Source: Amblyornis subalaris (lineage: Eukaryota; Chordata; Aves; Passeriformes; Ptilonorhynchidae). Taken from it: a stretch of DNA of 64,000 bases. Under the pieces are notes generated by a model that worked only from the letters and a program-made list of their open reading frames with translations, made no database searches and was not told the origin of the DNA. This document shows positions 13,603 to 26,843 of the stretch, piece by piece; positions within the stretch are counted from its first letter, which is position 1; each line of letters begins with the position of its first letter. A program made the translations under genes and the position numbers. The stretch spans positions 1,646,705-1,710,704 of the forward strand of contig JACAXG010000122.1 of the NCBI GenBank assembly GCA_018881555.1. The letters run 5' to 3'.

Positions 13603-16600
13603 TGTCTGTTTTATATGCATTACTGAGGGCAAAATAAGTTGTGAAGTCTCATTGATACCCAAACCTAAAAAAAAATGCACTTGACATCTCTTGGTTTCTT
13701 TCTTCCATGGATTTCTTTCTGGTTTTCCTATGGGGTTCTCTCACTGAATGTCACAAATATCTGTGCAGGTTTAAGGCTGAGAAGGTAGGCTTTGTGCATG
13801 GAAGTTTAATGCTATGCGAAAAAAGCTTCTCTCACAGGCTTGGAGGCATCCATAAGTATGCCCTTTTGCCCTCACAATAAATGAGATTCTAATGGAATCA
13901 GAATCCCAGAATTCTGGAATTAGAATCACCCACCACCCAGGCTGGCTTACATGGGTGCCAATGCAAGCCTGGACTCCATTTTTCCTGTGTTCTCAACATG
14001 CAGTGAAGCCACTCTGACCTTGTAAGGAAATTGCTTTGGTGACATATGCCAACATATGATTCAACAGAATATTACCTTCTACCTGCAAAAAATGTATAAA
14101 ACCAGCTGGTCCTTCAGTGAAACTTTAGAAAAATCATCCCAGATTGTAAGTCTGCTGATGAGGTTGACAGATCATTTGCGCATCCAAGAACAGACATCTT
14201 GGTATAACTCCTACCCTGTTGTCACAACCATCTGATATTTCTTGTCTAGCTGTGGCCATTGAATAGCACCTCAGACAATGGCTAAACCCTACCCCACAAC
14301 CTCCCTCCCACCCCCACATTTACATATGCAGCTGAGTGTGTTGTTCTCAGAAAAACAGTCATTCCAGGTTTGGGGCAGTGTGACTGCATGAACTTTGCAG
14401 AGCAACAAATTCTATGGGTACACTGAAGGTGTCTTCCCTGACAGCTCTCTCTAGAGACTTTAGGAAAGAGGAGGACAAGGAGACAATATGAAGATTTGTG
14501 GGAACGTACATCTTCTCAGCAATATTTCAGACTGATAAAAGTTTATAAAAGTGCTTTCTCTACTGCTGTTTCCACAGTTGCACAGAATAGACACTAGTGT
14601 CAAGGGACCAACAGCATAAGAAGATCCACTGGCTGGAAGTCAAAACTAATCCAATTCAGGCTTGAAGTAAGGCATGAATTTCTAACAATAAAGCAAATTA
14701 ATCATTGGAAATCACACTTGCTCAGAGATTCTTCATCTCCAGAATTGTAGTTTTGTTGAAAAGAAGTGCAGAAATGCTCAAGCAGGAGGTACAGGCTTGA
14801 TGCAGAAATTGCTGACTATGTTTCTCTGAACTTATAGGAATTCAGTTTCTGTCCTGTCTGTCCTCAGAAGCTCTGTGCCAAGTCATTAAGCAAAACACTT
14901 CCTCAGTATCACATAGCTGCTTTTAAAGTTATTACCCTCAGATTAAATTCTAGCAAACCCAGACTAATTAAACCAACACTTGCTGGTTTGCACACGTCTT
15001 GGCTAACGATGATGCTTTCTGATATCTGAGATAGGCTACTACGGTCATGTTTGGAGGGGTAAACAGCACGCAAAAACTGGGACACACCACAGGAGTCAGG
15101 AGGTGAGATGAGTCAGTTTAGGAAGCCAAACAAGGATAAAACCATTCACTTACTTATTTGATAGGGCTGGTTTTATGTCAGCTTAACTCTGTGATCAGGC
15201 TGGTCAAACAAGCACCGATAGTGTTGAAAGAGGAGCAACAAGCACAGAAGAGTGGAGAGAGAAGTAGGGCAGCTGGATAATTTAACCACTGTCTTCAGCA
15301 GTAGCCAAACTTATAGTTCATGTGTACCGTACCCTAACCCTGAGAGCTGTTTTTTTAAAGCAGACAAGGTAGCCACTTGAATCCACTTCCTCCTTTCTTG
15401 TGGCAAAGATGACTAAGAGCTGATGTTATTTTTCTTAATATCCATTGTTTGTATTGTGTTGGTGCCTTAGAGGCCATTCTGTGTGACTATCCAGTAACTG
15501 GGAATTACACCCCCTCCCCCACGTATTTGATTTCCTTATGATGGATATAACGGCTCGTGAGTTCCATCCCATAATTCTGGCAAGATGGAACATATGTAAG
15601 GTTTGTCAAATGACACGGCATTCAGACCCTACAATGATGGGGCAAAGTGTAAACACATGAACAGTTAGGGAGAAGAGATTTGGTTCTGGAATTACCTGGA
15701 TCTCAGATTGGAAAAAAATGCTTCATCCTTAACCAGGATAATTTCTTAACCTCCCAGACAGCTGCATGGCAGTGAGTAGAAATATAGGAGGGACAGAGGG
15801 ACAAGCAGTAGGCCAAAAGGAAGAGGGAGGCAGGAGCTTCTCAGGCAAATTTCTTCATTGGAGTAAAGGCATCACTGAGTCATCCCTCTTTTTTTGTGAT
15901 GAGAAAATACCAGAAGATACTTAATTTTAGGACACAGTATCCAGGTATTACCAGAGTTTAAGTGACTATAATGATAACAATGCATCAAAACTAAATACAA
16001 TGCCTCAAATAATGCAGTTATACAAAGATGGGCTTCATGGCTGTGTGCTTTTCCAGTGTGCAGTACTGTCAGTTGTTATCTTGTTTTCCTAACTTTCCAG
16101 TATTCTACCAGTTTTACGGTCTTGTTTACTTACAGAAAATATGTCATCACTTGAGTATTTAGGAAAGCGCATATCTCAGCTGTTTTATTTCTTGGTTCAG
16201 AGTTAGAGACTGCCTCTTCCCTTTCAGTATCTCTGTTTCCATGTATTTCTCATAGCAGTCTTTCTGCTTAGAGTATGTATCAACTCTGATCATACTCTGT
16301 TGGAACCATTTCTGTATTTGAATAAAGTGTAGGTTCTTAGACATGTCTGAAAATGTGGTGTAAACTGCTAAACATGCTACATATCTTTTCTTCATACCTT
16401 TTAAAGAATTGAATCTTCAAGTCAGGACATTTTTCATCACTATAATAGGGTTATGTAATAGTGTTGCAAGATCTGTGGGATTATTTCACATATAAGGGCT
16501 GATTCTTTTTCTGGTTGTGAAGGGAATTGAGAGGTGGCTTTAAAAGACACTGACATTGGCAACAATATCAGCTAATGCAGACCTCAGCTCCAGGACTTGA

Positions 16601-16877
16601 TGCACAGTTTGCTTCATCCCTTTGAAGCTATGGAGTTGATCAGTTTGATTTATATAATCCTGTTGAGCACTGTGGTACAGCATCATTCAAAGAGAGTACT
16701 TCTGATTTGTCTCTTTTTTTTAAGTTATATGTAGTTAACTTCTTCAGTTAACTACAGTAAATTCAGTCAGTAAATTCGGCAAATTCAGTGCTCATCTTTA
16801 CCATTCAGGTTACATTGATCAAGGTGTGATCCTAGACTGTGACATGATTACTTGCCTTTAATTGCTTAAAATCATAC

Positions 16878-17322
16878 TCATGAGACTATAGCTGGAATAT
16901 AGACACCCAGTTTTGAACAACTCAACAGAGGTACCAACAAATTGGAGTGAATCCAGAGGAGGGACACTGAGATAATTGAAGGAGCTGGAGCACATGACAT
17001 ATGGAAAGCCTAAGGAACACAGGCTTGTTCTACTGCAGAACAGAAAGCTAAGACCCAGAGGTGCACAGTGGAGAGGTAAGACAGGCATTATTCACTTGTT
17101 ACAGAAAAGGAAACGTCAGCTGAATATGTGACAAAAATTTTTCACTATGAGTGTGGTCCGACTCTGGCCCAGGTGCTCAGATAGGCTGTTGGTTTCTCCA
17201 TTTTTGGAGACACTCAAAACTCAGCAAGGTCCCAAGCAACTTATGCTAGTTTCTTCTGTTTTGAGAAGGGGTTGGACCAAAAGCCTATAAGGGTATTTTC
17301 ACATTTAAATTATTCTGTGACC
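16878..17322 (+). mobile_element. CR1 LINE fragment, old
   Basis: Sense-strand CR1 3' region: a block like TCCAGAGGAGGG (16952), a GGAGCTGGAGCAC block, a GTTGGACCAAAAG block near the end, and a terminal ATTCTGTGA at about 17314-17322. It is strongly diverged, so it is an old 5'-truncated copy with no open frame. Confidence 0.8.
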
Positions 17323-18426
17323 TCATTTTAGACCTGAACTTAGCACCACGCAGAGTGATAAGGTGGCTTACAGAGACAGAGCAGCTTTGCAATTACATAT
17401 AAAAAGGCCCTGGACACCTATAAGTTGTATTTGATCTCTAGTAGACAAACAATTTTTTTGTATAATTATCCTCAAATCATGAAAGTCTGAATCTCTAATA
17501 TTTAGGTCTAATGACCACAGAAGTAAATCAAGAAGGCCTAAAGGCCTTTCACTATGGATGAAAGCAGAAATAATGATAAGTAACATGTAGTCCCTGATTT
17601 CCCTATTTGATTATTTTTTTCATTTATATTCTTATGGTTTCATGTAGTTTGTCATTGTTCTATATGACAGCACATATAGATTGCCTAAGTGCATGTAAAA
17701 TCATTTCAGTCTTCATAAAAGCTTCTTTCTTAGCCTAAATCAATTGCAAGTATATAATTTTCTTTCTATGCTTTGCATTAAAGGGCACCTGAAAGGCTGT
17801 GGTAGAGATTAGATCCTAAGTATATAATAAAAGATATTGTCATATTGTTTAAAGTAGCCTGCAATGAATGTTTTTTTCTTAACTTATGTGCTTCAATAAT
17901 CTTTAAAGTTTTGAATGGAGTACTGTAGTACCTATTAAAAAAATAATGTCTTACCTAAAGAAGAGCATCTTTGGGAAAGGTAAATATATAGTTGGCTTAA
18001 AAAGGCCATGGGGATACAATCAGGTGTGGTCCATTGTTTTCAATATAGATATCACTTTAGCTGAGGCTACATCCCAGTAAACACCCATTATTTTTTTTCA
18101 AATGCTGCACTCTAAAAGCATAAACCAAATAGGTTAAAAGAAAATGAGAGGCAAAGCCCCATTATTACACTTCTCTCACAATCTTACATGTTCCACCTTA
18201 GCCTTCTCAGCCAAATGGTTTGAAAGTACCCTGCCCCACTAATTACATATATTTATTTTCTGCTTTTATAACCTTTTCCCTCCATAGATGTGTAGAAAAT
18301 GAACAATTTTTCATTCACAAACCTCACAGTTATATACCCCCCAGAGTATATATATAATTGTGGACAAATTCAAGCAGACATGGTAATGGAGCTTGTCTTT
18401 TAAAACTCAATGACAAAGCTAAAAGA
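17323..18426. other. Intergenic AT-rich DNA
   Basis: No gene-like frame and no repeat recognised. It separates two CR1 fragments of opposite orientation. Confidence 0.6.
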
Positions 18427-19195
18427 TCACAGAATCATTGATGATGAAGACCTCTAAGATCATTGAATCCAACTGTTAACCCAGCACCACCATGTTGACC
18501 ACTACACCACTACAAGCACCACAGCTACATATGTTTTTGAACACTTTAGGGATGGTGACTCCACCAGTTACATGGGCAGTCTGCTCCAATGTTTGACAAC
18601 CCTTTTGGCGCTGAAATTTTTTCTTATATCCAGCCTACCCCTCTGCTGGCACATCTTGAGGCCATTTCTTCTTGTCCTGTCACTAGCTGCCAGGGAAAAC
18701 AGGACAATGCCCACCTGCCTACAACCTCCTTTCAGGCAGCTGTAGAGAGCAATAAGGTCTCCCCTGAACCTCCTTGTCTCTAGGCTTAACATGCCCAGCT
18801 CCCTCAGCTGCTCCTCATAGTAGTTATGTTTCAGACCCTTCACCAGCTCCATTGCCCTTCTCTGGGCTTGCTCCAGCACCTCAATGTCTTCCTTGTGAGG
18901 GGCCCAAAACTGGAGGCCACATTTGAGGTGTGGCCTCACCAGTACAGGGGGATGGTCACTGCCCTGGTTCTGCTGGCCACACTATTGCTGGTACAAGCCA
19001 GGATGCCCTTGGCCTTCTCAGCCACCTGGGCACACACTGGCTCATGTTCAGTCACTGTGGACCAGCACCCCCAGGTCCTTCTCTGACGTGCAGCTTCCCA
19101 GCCACCCTGCCCCAGTCTGCAGTGCTGCATGAGGTTCTCATGACCCAAGGGTACTTCACCTTGTTGAACCCCTTTGAACCAGCTTTGCCTCCCCA
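18427..19195 (-). mobile_element. CR1 LINE fragment (3' UTR plus end of reverse-transcriptase region)
   Basis: The plus strand starts TCACAGAATCATTGATGATG at the CR1 3' terminus and continues through the antisense CR1 blocks GGGATGGTGACTCCACCA, TTTCTTCTTGTCCTGTCACT, CAGGTCCTTCTCTGACGTGC and CTTCACCTTGTTGAACCCC. The minus-strand frame at 18568-18939 (starting [14 protein letters not shown]) is a remnant of the C-terminal part of CR1 ORF2, which encodes endonuclease and reverse transcriptase. It is 5'-truncated and not functional. Confidence 0.93.
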
Positions 19196-21827
19196 CTTTA
19201 GAATGGCAATTTGCAGACTATAAGATTGCTTGTCCTGGGCTAAACGATACTTATAATTCACATCTGTCATTGCTCCAAGCAAGGGCTAACTTAATGAACT
19301 AACTCACTCCCTACTTAAAACAGCCTGCTGAAGAGGATTCCCAGCTAGTATCAAACTGCACCAACAGTTAACAGAGATACACAGAATGAAATGGCTTTTT
19401 TGTTGTTGTTATTATTGTTAACAAATGATTCATCTCAAATACCATGCTACCACTGTTTCTTTGTTGATGCCCTTTCCTCCCAGCCCAGGAGAGAAACAGA
19501 AGGTACAATTCCTTCCACTCAGACTGCACAGATTATAGCACCTTTGAGAATAAAGTTTTCTGTTCCTTCAGGCCTTGGATTTGCTGTTATAACTCAAAGT
19601 TGCTTTCTGTTACTCTGTATCTCAATTTTTTTCAATGCTGCCTGTTAATTTTAAATTAACACTGTACCAACTACCATTTCATATAAGAACAAGTAGCGGC
19701 TAAACTTATGTGTAGTTTGGATTTCTACATGTATGTGCATAATAATAAGATATAAAGGTACTACCATGCACAATTATCAAACCTCCCTTGATTTCATTAT
19801 AAGATAGTTATTTGATCTACTGAGCTATTTTAGGAAATCCCCTTCTAAGGCTACCAAGCTCTGCCTGTCAATCTTTGCTGCATATGTTAGCTAAAATGTT
19901 TTTGGTCCTTTACTTTGCACATAGTGATTGAGAAGATGTGCCATAAGTAAGTACAAGAATGGGAACAAGGCAGTTTTGTGCACTTGTCTTTTACTTGAAT
20001 TGACTATTTTTTTTTTGTGGATAGGGAAAGAACAGGAAAGGCACTGACTTCTTTAAGATATATAGGCAGCTCTGACCGTAAAGGCAGTTTCACTGTTGAC
20101 TGCAGGACTGGCTTTACACTAAAAGGCTCCTTTGAACTGAAGCCTGTACATTTAGATTTCATCAGCAAAAGTACTTTCTGGCGCAACTGGCTTGTAGCAT
20201 TTTTATGCAAATGACACAGAGGATAAAACTGGATCCTAACTGTAAGGTCACCAAGCAGTTTTGGTGTAGCAAACACATTTCAAAGAATAATAATTTTCAG
20301 TCACAGGAGTGAACTGTGATTTCTTCCCACCTTGTGCAATGCTTTTATGCAATATTCTTCCTTTTAGCATGTGATTTCTTCCCACATTTTGCACTGCTTT
20401 TCTGCAACATTCTTCCTCTTAGCATGATGCTTTTTTTTCCCCCGAGATTTTTCCACAAATACAATATATTACAAAACTAAGAGAAGCAACATTGATGTAT
20501 GGTCAGAAGTTCAATTTAAGGAGAGTAAAAGCTCTGAATGCAACTAGATACACATTGGTTTTACTACAAAAAAATGTGACTTCATAATTTTTAAACCAAA
20601 TCGTCATTTTAGTGGTGTGACTTATGACTTCAGTGGGAAAATGGGGCAATATATATATATACAGATGTATTTAACTGCATGCCTTCATCTTTAAAACCCA
20701 AAAGATAGATAATCTGCAATGTTAATTGGGAAAATTGCAGCTTGTTATTGCAGCCAATTATGGGCTTTCTGCATTCTGAATTTTGTGACATCTCATGTAT
20801 ACAGACATGAGTGATTTTAATAGCAGCACAGTTCACATAAATATAAAGTTACCTAGGGTCTGAAAAGAGACAGATCTGTTCAAACTGTTAAGTCTCATTC
20901 AACATGATTTCCAAAAAAGACAGGTGAGGAACTTGGAATGTCCAGACTATTGGTATGGCAGTTATTATTATTTGTCTAACTGAGCCTTTTTTACTAATTG
21001 TTTATCCAGACTGTGCTATACAGTTTCTGCTGATGGTTTGTGTCTGGCCAGTTTGACAGTTCTCCATGTGTATCTGGAGAAGAGCTCCTTTTGAAAACAG
21101 CTATGAGTTTGATTCAGGAATGGCTGGTTGGGAATTAGCAACACCCAAAGGAACAAGGAGGCCAACACTTGAATAATTTGTATATATTCTCTCTTTAAGC
21201 CATAATTATGGGAGTGCTATAACTGCAGAAGCTGAGGCACAAAGAGATGACAGATCCTGCACAAGTGTGCACCTGTGATTTGGATATTGTGGCAAACTCT
21301 GCAGAAAGTTGCAGCATTTCTTAAGCATTTTATGAGATAGAAAATCTCCAAAAAAGCAGTAAATATGTGATTGTAAGTTTGAAATATTTGCTGTAATAAG
21401 AATATTGACTGAAAACAAAGCAATGAAGGTATTTGCAAACATACAGTCTTTTAGCTCAAGCACTTCTGACATAAAACCTGCATACAACTAGGAAGAAAAT
21501 AACAGGGTGGTACTTCATAAAGGAAGAAAAAATCGAGGCTTCTTGTCAGCAATCCTCAACCTAAGATCATAGGTGCTCTTTATTACCTGCAGAATAATAC
21601 TGCAAGATTCATCACAGCACACTGTTTTCCAGGTATGAAAGAGCCCAGATGAAGATCACACCCTTGACTATTCTTAGAGAATCCATCCAGGATTTACAGA
21701 ATAGCACAGTGAATGACTCCTCTGCTGAGGAACGCTGCTAAAAATATTTATTTCCAGTGAAAGCACCCTTTTCTAATTTTGCACCGTGCAAAAAGCTGCT
21801 CCAGTAGAGCAGTGCACTTGGCATCTC
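19196..21827. other. Intergenic DNA
   Basis: No gene recognised. It contains a 55-bp tandem duplication (20316-20425) and a short (TA)n tract at about 20649-20662. Confidence 0.6.
20316..20425. repeat. Tandem duplication, 55-bp unit, two copies
   Basis: Units 20316-20370 and 20371-20425 both start GTGATTTCTTCCCAC and both end TTAGCAT. They differ at only a few bases, so this is a fairly recent local tandem duplication. No function is apparent. Confidence 0.9.
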
Positions 21828-22364
21828 TGTTACCAAAAACCAGTAAAATAAAACTCCTTAACATCAATGTAGCATTAAGAAACAGGCATTCTTTATTTGG
21901 CGCTGGATGCACGAGGGGATATTTCCTCCAAAATACCATGCATCCCAAGTACAGAAAAGGCTCCTGTTTATATGCTATATTTTATGTACATATTGATAAT
22001 TTTCTCAGAAGAAATATACATATGATAACCACTTTCCCGAGGTCACAAACACGTTTCCTCCCAGCGGCGCATCCGTTCTCTTCTCCCAAGGGTTCCTCCA
22101 GTGGTCTCTGGTGGCTGGTGATCCTGAAGTTATACCTGACCACCTTATGAACTTGGTACTACTTCCCAAATTAAGAGAAAAGTTGGCATAACTGGCCTAG
22201 TTCATTAACTTGCAAGTCCTCAGATCAATGAAGTGTAGTTTCTTATTCCTCTCCTTGGTTAATGTTTATTGTAGTCTTAGTTGTATGGTTCCACAGGCTA
22301 ATGATTTTGCAAAATGATCATTGTATTAATTCACCAGGTGCAAACAATTCCTCCACCTCTCCCA
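21828..22364 (-). mobile_element. ERVL-type solo LTR, minus strand
   Basis: Reverse-complemented, this block matches the LTR at 40612-41097 along most of its length. Shared blocks are GCAAAA..TAGCCT.TGGAACCA.ACAA, TTTGGGAAGTA..ACCA, ATCATATGTA, TATAAA/TATAAAAGCAGGAGC-type TATA, AATAAAGAA.GCCTG, and the end TTAAGGAG.TTTATTTTACTG.TTTTTGGTAA. The 3' end on the minus strand is the canonical ...GGTAACA (plus-strand TGTTACC at 21828). The U3 boundary at about 22364 is approximate. No matching target duplication is visible and no internal retroviral genes are nearby, so it is a decayed solo LTR. Confidence 0.8.
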
Positions 22365-23100
22365 TATTCTTTCCTGTGTTGTGGTTGGGATGTTGTACAA
22401 CAAAATAGTTTAAAATGTTGTCACTGTCCATGCAACTTCTCTACAGTTTCTCTGCATTAAGCCTATATAGCAACATGTCTTAACATGGGAAACATCATGG
22501 AAAATTCTGTGATCTGCTATGGAACTTGAGCAAGCTGGACAATCTGCTGTCAGAGATGTTTTATGTATCTGTGTCTGCAGAATCACAGGCCTCTGTTCAG
22601 TACACCTGCATGCCCACTGTTAGAAAATTATTGTCTGTGCTCCTTGCAGACACCAGTATAATGTAGTTTTCATTACCACTTCTCATCTTGGAAAATCAAT
22701 TATATGAATTGATGCTTGCACATTTGTGACTAACAGCTTTTAGAGTCTCTAATGTTGAAAATCTCAGTCTGGACCAGAAAACATTGGTTTGTCCCATGTG
22801 AGGACTGCTCTGCTTATAACCCCCAAAAAACCACAGGTTTGTGACAAACTGCTTATGACCACCAGCTGAATTATTTGAGGGCCAGTAGGACTACCTCACT
22901 ATCAATCTTTGTGTAATACAGGATCAGAGGACCTCAGGCAGTGAACAAGCCCTTATCTTTTCTGTTTGAACTTTCAGATCATTACTAGAGGTTAACATGG
23001 GTGACCAGAATGACAGTCCCCAAGCCACTGACACCCACGACAGCTGCATTCCTCAGAATGGGAAGGGAATTACACAATGCTGGCTATCTGCTAAATCAAA
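22365..23100. other. Intergenic DNA
   Basis: No gene or named repeat seen. Confidence 0.55.
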
Positions 23101-23765
23101 TGTATGCTGGTTTGAAAATAAACCAGCAGGGGAAATTAACCCCACACAAATAACCTTGCAAGAGATTTTAGGTCAGTTAGTTACAATTTTAATAGAAAGG
23201 TTACAATAAATGCAGTAATACAGAAACAAAACTGGCTTAAAACCACAAGGTCAGAGTACAACCTGATACCCCATTGACCAGGGTGGTAGCTGTAGTCTGA
23301 TTAAGCCGTTGGAAGCAGTGATCATCTAGAAAGGTCTGGTCCTCTGGGTGTCCAGTGGTGGTTCTTAGGTGGTACGTCCCCCTGGGCGGAGAGTTTCACG
23401 ATGCAGGTGATGTAATCCTATGACTCACGTCTGGAGCTCTATTCTGCCGATGCCTCATCAGTTCACTGATGGCTCATTAGCAGAGATGACCCTCTCAGGA
23501 TGGGTGGTGCTGCTGTTTCCTGGGAGAGTTATGATGGTTGAGGTAAGCAACACTACTCGGCCTCACATGATCTGCCTGTCCTCAGCTCATAGCCTGAGGG
23601 ACCAGGTGTGTACCCAGCTACTGTGAACGACCCATCGTTAACCAGCTCATCAAGGAATTATGTGGATGGTGATAGAATACATCCTTTGGTTAACCCAGAA
23701 CAGAATGCCAACCTGATGTTGACCTAACTGGTCTCCAACAACTGCAGAGGACACGGCAGGATAAC
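23101..23765. mobile_element. Putative LTR/ERV-derived repeat
   Basis: This block is higher in GC than its surroundings and has the look of an avian LTR. It starts TGTATGCTGG, has an inverted repeat TGCTGGTTT/AAACCAGCA at 23105-23128, an AATAAA-containing stretch (23207-23214), then a GC-richer segment with GTCCCCCTGGGCGGAGAG. I could not find a target duplication or fix the ends, and the assignment rests on general resemblance, so treat family and borders as tentative. Confidence 0.45.
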
Positions 23766-26700
23766 ACAAAAAAATATTAGAGCATTTTTGTAAGCACATA
23801 AGAATGAAAAGATAATTTCTCTTGATATCTAAATTAAAAAGGCTGTTCCCTGTTTTTGAGTGCAGCTTTGGTCTCCTGCTTGAATAGCAGTATATTTTAG
23901 AGCTATATTTCACAGCAAATAGGGCATTAGTAAAACTTGCTCCAGATTAAAAGGAAATGCCATAGAATTTTCCCAGAAATATTATTGTTGAAAAAAAAAG
24001 ACATTTAACTACAGCAGATATAAACAGAAATTACTCAAGGTTACTAACATTTTGTGTTAATTCTCGTCTACTTCTTAGGTCATATCAACTGCTTGAACTT
24101 TCTGCTAGATAAGAAGCAAAGTAAAACACAGGACATTGAGTTAAAACCAGGGCATCCAAGAAGACAGGTGACTCTGGGTCATACTCCAGCATTAACTTCT
24201 GATATGTCCTTGGGTAAGTCATATAGAATGATTCATCCCACCCAGCTATCGCTGTAGTAATGTCTAATTAAAACTGATTGTATAAATTACTCCTGAAGAG
24301 GAGAATTATTCACATGTATTTAAGTTTAGTTGTACACTCCTCTGCAGATATGGCCCTCTCTCTCTCCATTTACTACACAAGAAAACTATGGGCTCCTGTA
24401 GATGTTTAGTTTGTGCCTTATTCAGATATACGTAACATGAATCTAGGTATTAGTTATCTTTAAATTCTAGTTTAGACTTTGTTTAAGTTTTTTATGTATA
24501 AACCTGTGTGTTTAAAACATGGTTATTCCTCTTTTCGCCTTGTTTTCTACAGCTAAATGTTTAGCTCTTTGGAGATGGGACTGTCCCTCAATAAGTGCAT
24601 GCACACAATAAAATTCCTGGGGTGTTAAAGCACTACTGTAAGATAAACAGTATTGGCAACTCCTTCTCTGACTCTTGTAATGGTTGATGTTTGTCTTGTA
24701 GTCTGTAGTCCGGTGGTTACAATACAGTCTAAGCTTTTGCTTCAATCAGAAGTGAGTTTATTTGCTGGTGGAGGTGATTAAAAAGTAAATGATCCCAAAG
24801 AAAGAGTCAAACTAAAAAGAGTTTAGATCAGCTCTTTTTCTTTTTTATTTTATTTAATCCCTTGAGTTGAAAATAATGTAGTACTCACAGAGAGAGTATC
24901 TTTCAACTGGCTCCTGGCTCTGATGAAAGTTTCACCTCATATTGACAGAATAGGTGAATTCCAGCACCTGTTTAGGGCCAGGGTAGGAACCTGATTAAGA
25001 ATGTGGGTTTTGAACGAATTTCTGTTTGCAGATCTCCTCTTGAAGGACTTACTGTTTTGAATATCACGGAGAAGGGAGCATATCTTCCTGGTCTGCCTGC
25101 TATCAACTTTCAGATCAGCAGGGCCTTAGTCTCACCCCTAGCTGTAGGGAAAGATCATGTAACTGCAATGAGTTGTCTATATAAATGATGTATTTGTGCT
25201 CTGGCATAAACAAGACATCTTGTGGGAACATATCTGCCCGCAGAATAGCCACAGGAGTCCCACCAGCTAGCAACCTCACCTCTGATCTGCATCTAGTGGA
25301 GCCCTGTTGTAGGCATAGTGGCAGGATAGATGAATGCAGTGCATTCTTTAGAGGCACCTACAGGGATGGATATCTGTTGGGGAAGAGAGAAACTCCATGA
25401 AAATTAAATATTTTTACTCCAAATCTGCTTTCTTTAACATTTACATCCCCATTTTGTTGCCTGAACAACACCTGCACAGATGTTTACACCTGCTTTTGCA
25501 GTGGGGCCCACACAGAGAAAAGTGCGAGGTAAGCACAGAAAGAGTGAGGTGAGCACAGTTGTTCTGTGCGAACCAGCAGCAGATACACGCCTCTGGCACC
25601 GCCAGTGCACAGCTGCCCAGACAGTAAGGAGCTGCATCCCACGTTTGAATTTTTATCTTTGTCACTTCTTGCTGAATAAAGTATGTATATGTATAAACAT
25701 TAGGATCTTTAGAGCAAGGGCTATGTTTTCATCCTTTGTTAGTGCAACATCAATCATTGTGGCTTCCCTATCAATGCCTGGAGTTTCTACGCATTACTCA
25801 CAATGTAAATAGTAACTAAGAACAGTTAGTGACACCTGTGTGCCAGCAGCTGGGTTTTTTAGGGTGTTTATGTCTGTAGTTCATAAAGAACTGTGGAATC
25901 CTCTCTTCTTAAATAGCACTTTATGAATCTCAAGTCATATACTTTTCAGAATATTTCGTAGTTTTAGCTATGAATGAGGGCAACCATTCTTATCCTGAGT
26001 TAGTCTGTGGATAAAACTCTGAATGCTACACAGCTTGGGGTAAGCTCTGGGGTAAGGATTCAGGACACCATGCCTTGCATGGTCAGCTGATGCCACTGTG
26101 ACAGTGATGACACTCGAACCCTGCAGCAGTCTGTGACATGAACCTGACATAAACCATGGATGACCAAGATACCACCAATCCCGCAGCTGCAGTCCCCAGG
26201 TACTCCTCTGTCAGAGGTGTTATGCTCCAGGTTTACTTGTATGTCAGATGAAGTGGAAATCCAGCATCTATGAACTCCCGTTGACAAGAATCCGCATGGA
26301 GCCAGCCCCCATTTGACTATGAGCCAGTGCTGGTGCAGAAGGGGAAGACAGGTAAACTGTTCTTCAGGAAAGGAGACACAACTGAAGGATCCTAAGCTTA
26401 AATTTATTCACAGGACATAGACCTGGCAGTGAGCTGAAGACTTAGAGCTGGCATAGGTCCTGCCCACGTCCTTGTAACCGCAAAAAATGAAGATACTATC
26501 GCTAAAATTATTTATATGGAGAATCATAATTTGATAAATTTCTTTTTTTTTAATGTTCTGACAGAATAATGCAATGGCTGGAAGGGAGAGGTCACATTGC
26601 CTAGTCTCAATTTTAGTTATCACATGAGGAGCAGAGAAATTTGGGCTACAGTCTAGGTACTTTTTCTTAACTGTTAGTTTCAAAAGCGGCTTTTTGTGTA

Positions 26701-26794
26701 AAATCAACAGCAATAATGAATGAGCTGAATAGCTCCATCTCATAATGGGTGTTGCTATGGAAATTATGAAAATATGCTTGTTCTTAGGAACTCC
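23766..26794. other. Intergenic DNA
   Basis: No gene recognised. Frames of up to about 110 codons (for example 25480-25812 plus) have no domain-like composition. No clear repeat. Confidence 0.55.
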
Positions 26795-26843
26795 CAGGAA
26801 CTTTAAGGTCCCTTCTACCCCGTGTCATTCTATGATTCTATGA
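26795..26843 (+). mobile_element. CR1 LINE, very short 3' terminal fragment
   Basis: Contains only the CR1 3' terminus in sense orientation: a TTTAAGGTCCCTTCTACCCC block followed by the diagnostic tail ATTCTATGATTCTATGA. This is the extreme end product of 5' truncation. Confidence 0.8.

Larger units (their letters stand above)
5511..16877. other. Long intergenic stretch without a recognised gene
   Basis: About 11 kb of AT-rich sequence. No reading frame resembles a known protein. The features I could find are a diverged direct duplication (12948-13070 and 13488-13602) and an exon-like minus-strand segment at 6002-6091, listed separately. There is a small 13-bp tandem duplication (AGTGACAAGCAGC twice) near 9278-9303. 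I saw no CR1 between 5.5 and 16.8 kb, which is a notably repeat-poor interval compared with the rest of the window. Confidence 0.6.

Noticed and set aside
16159..16395. A 78-codon minus-strand frame (MKKRYVACLAVY...)
   Set aside because: Plausible-looking peptide but no homology recognised, no convincing splice sites, isolated in non-coding DNA.
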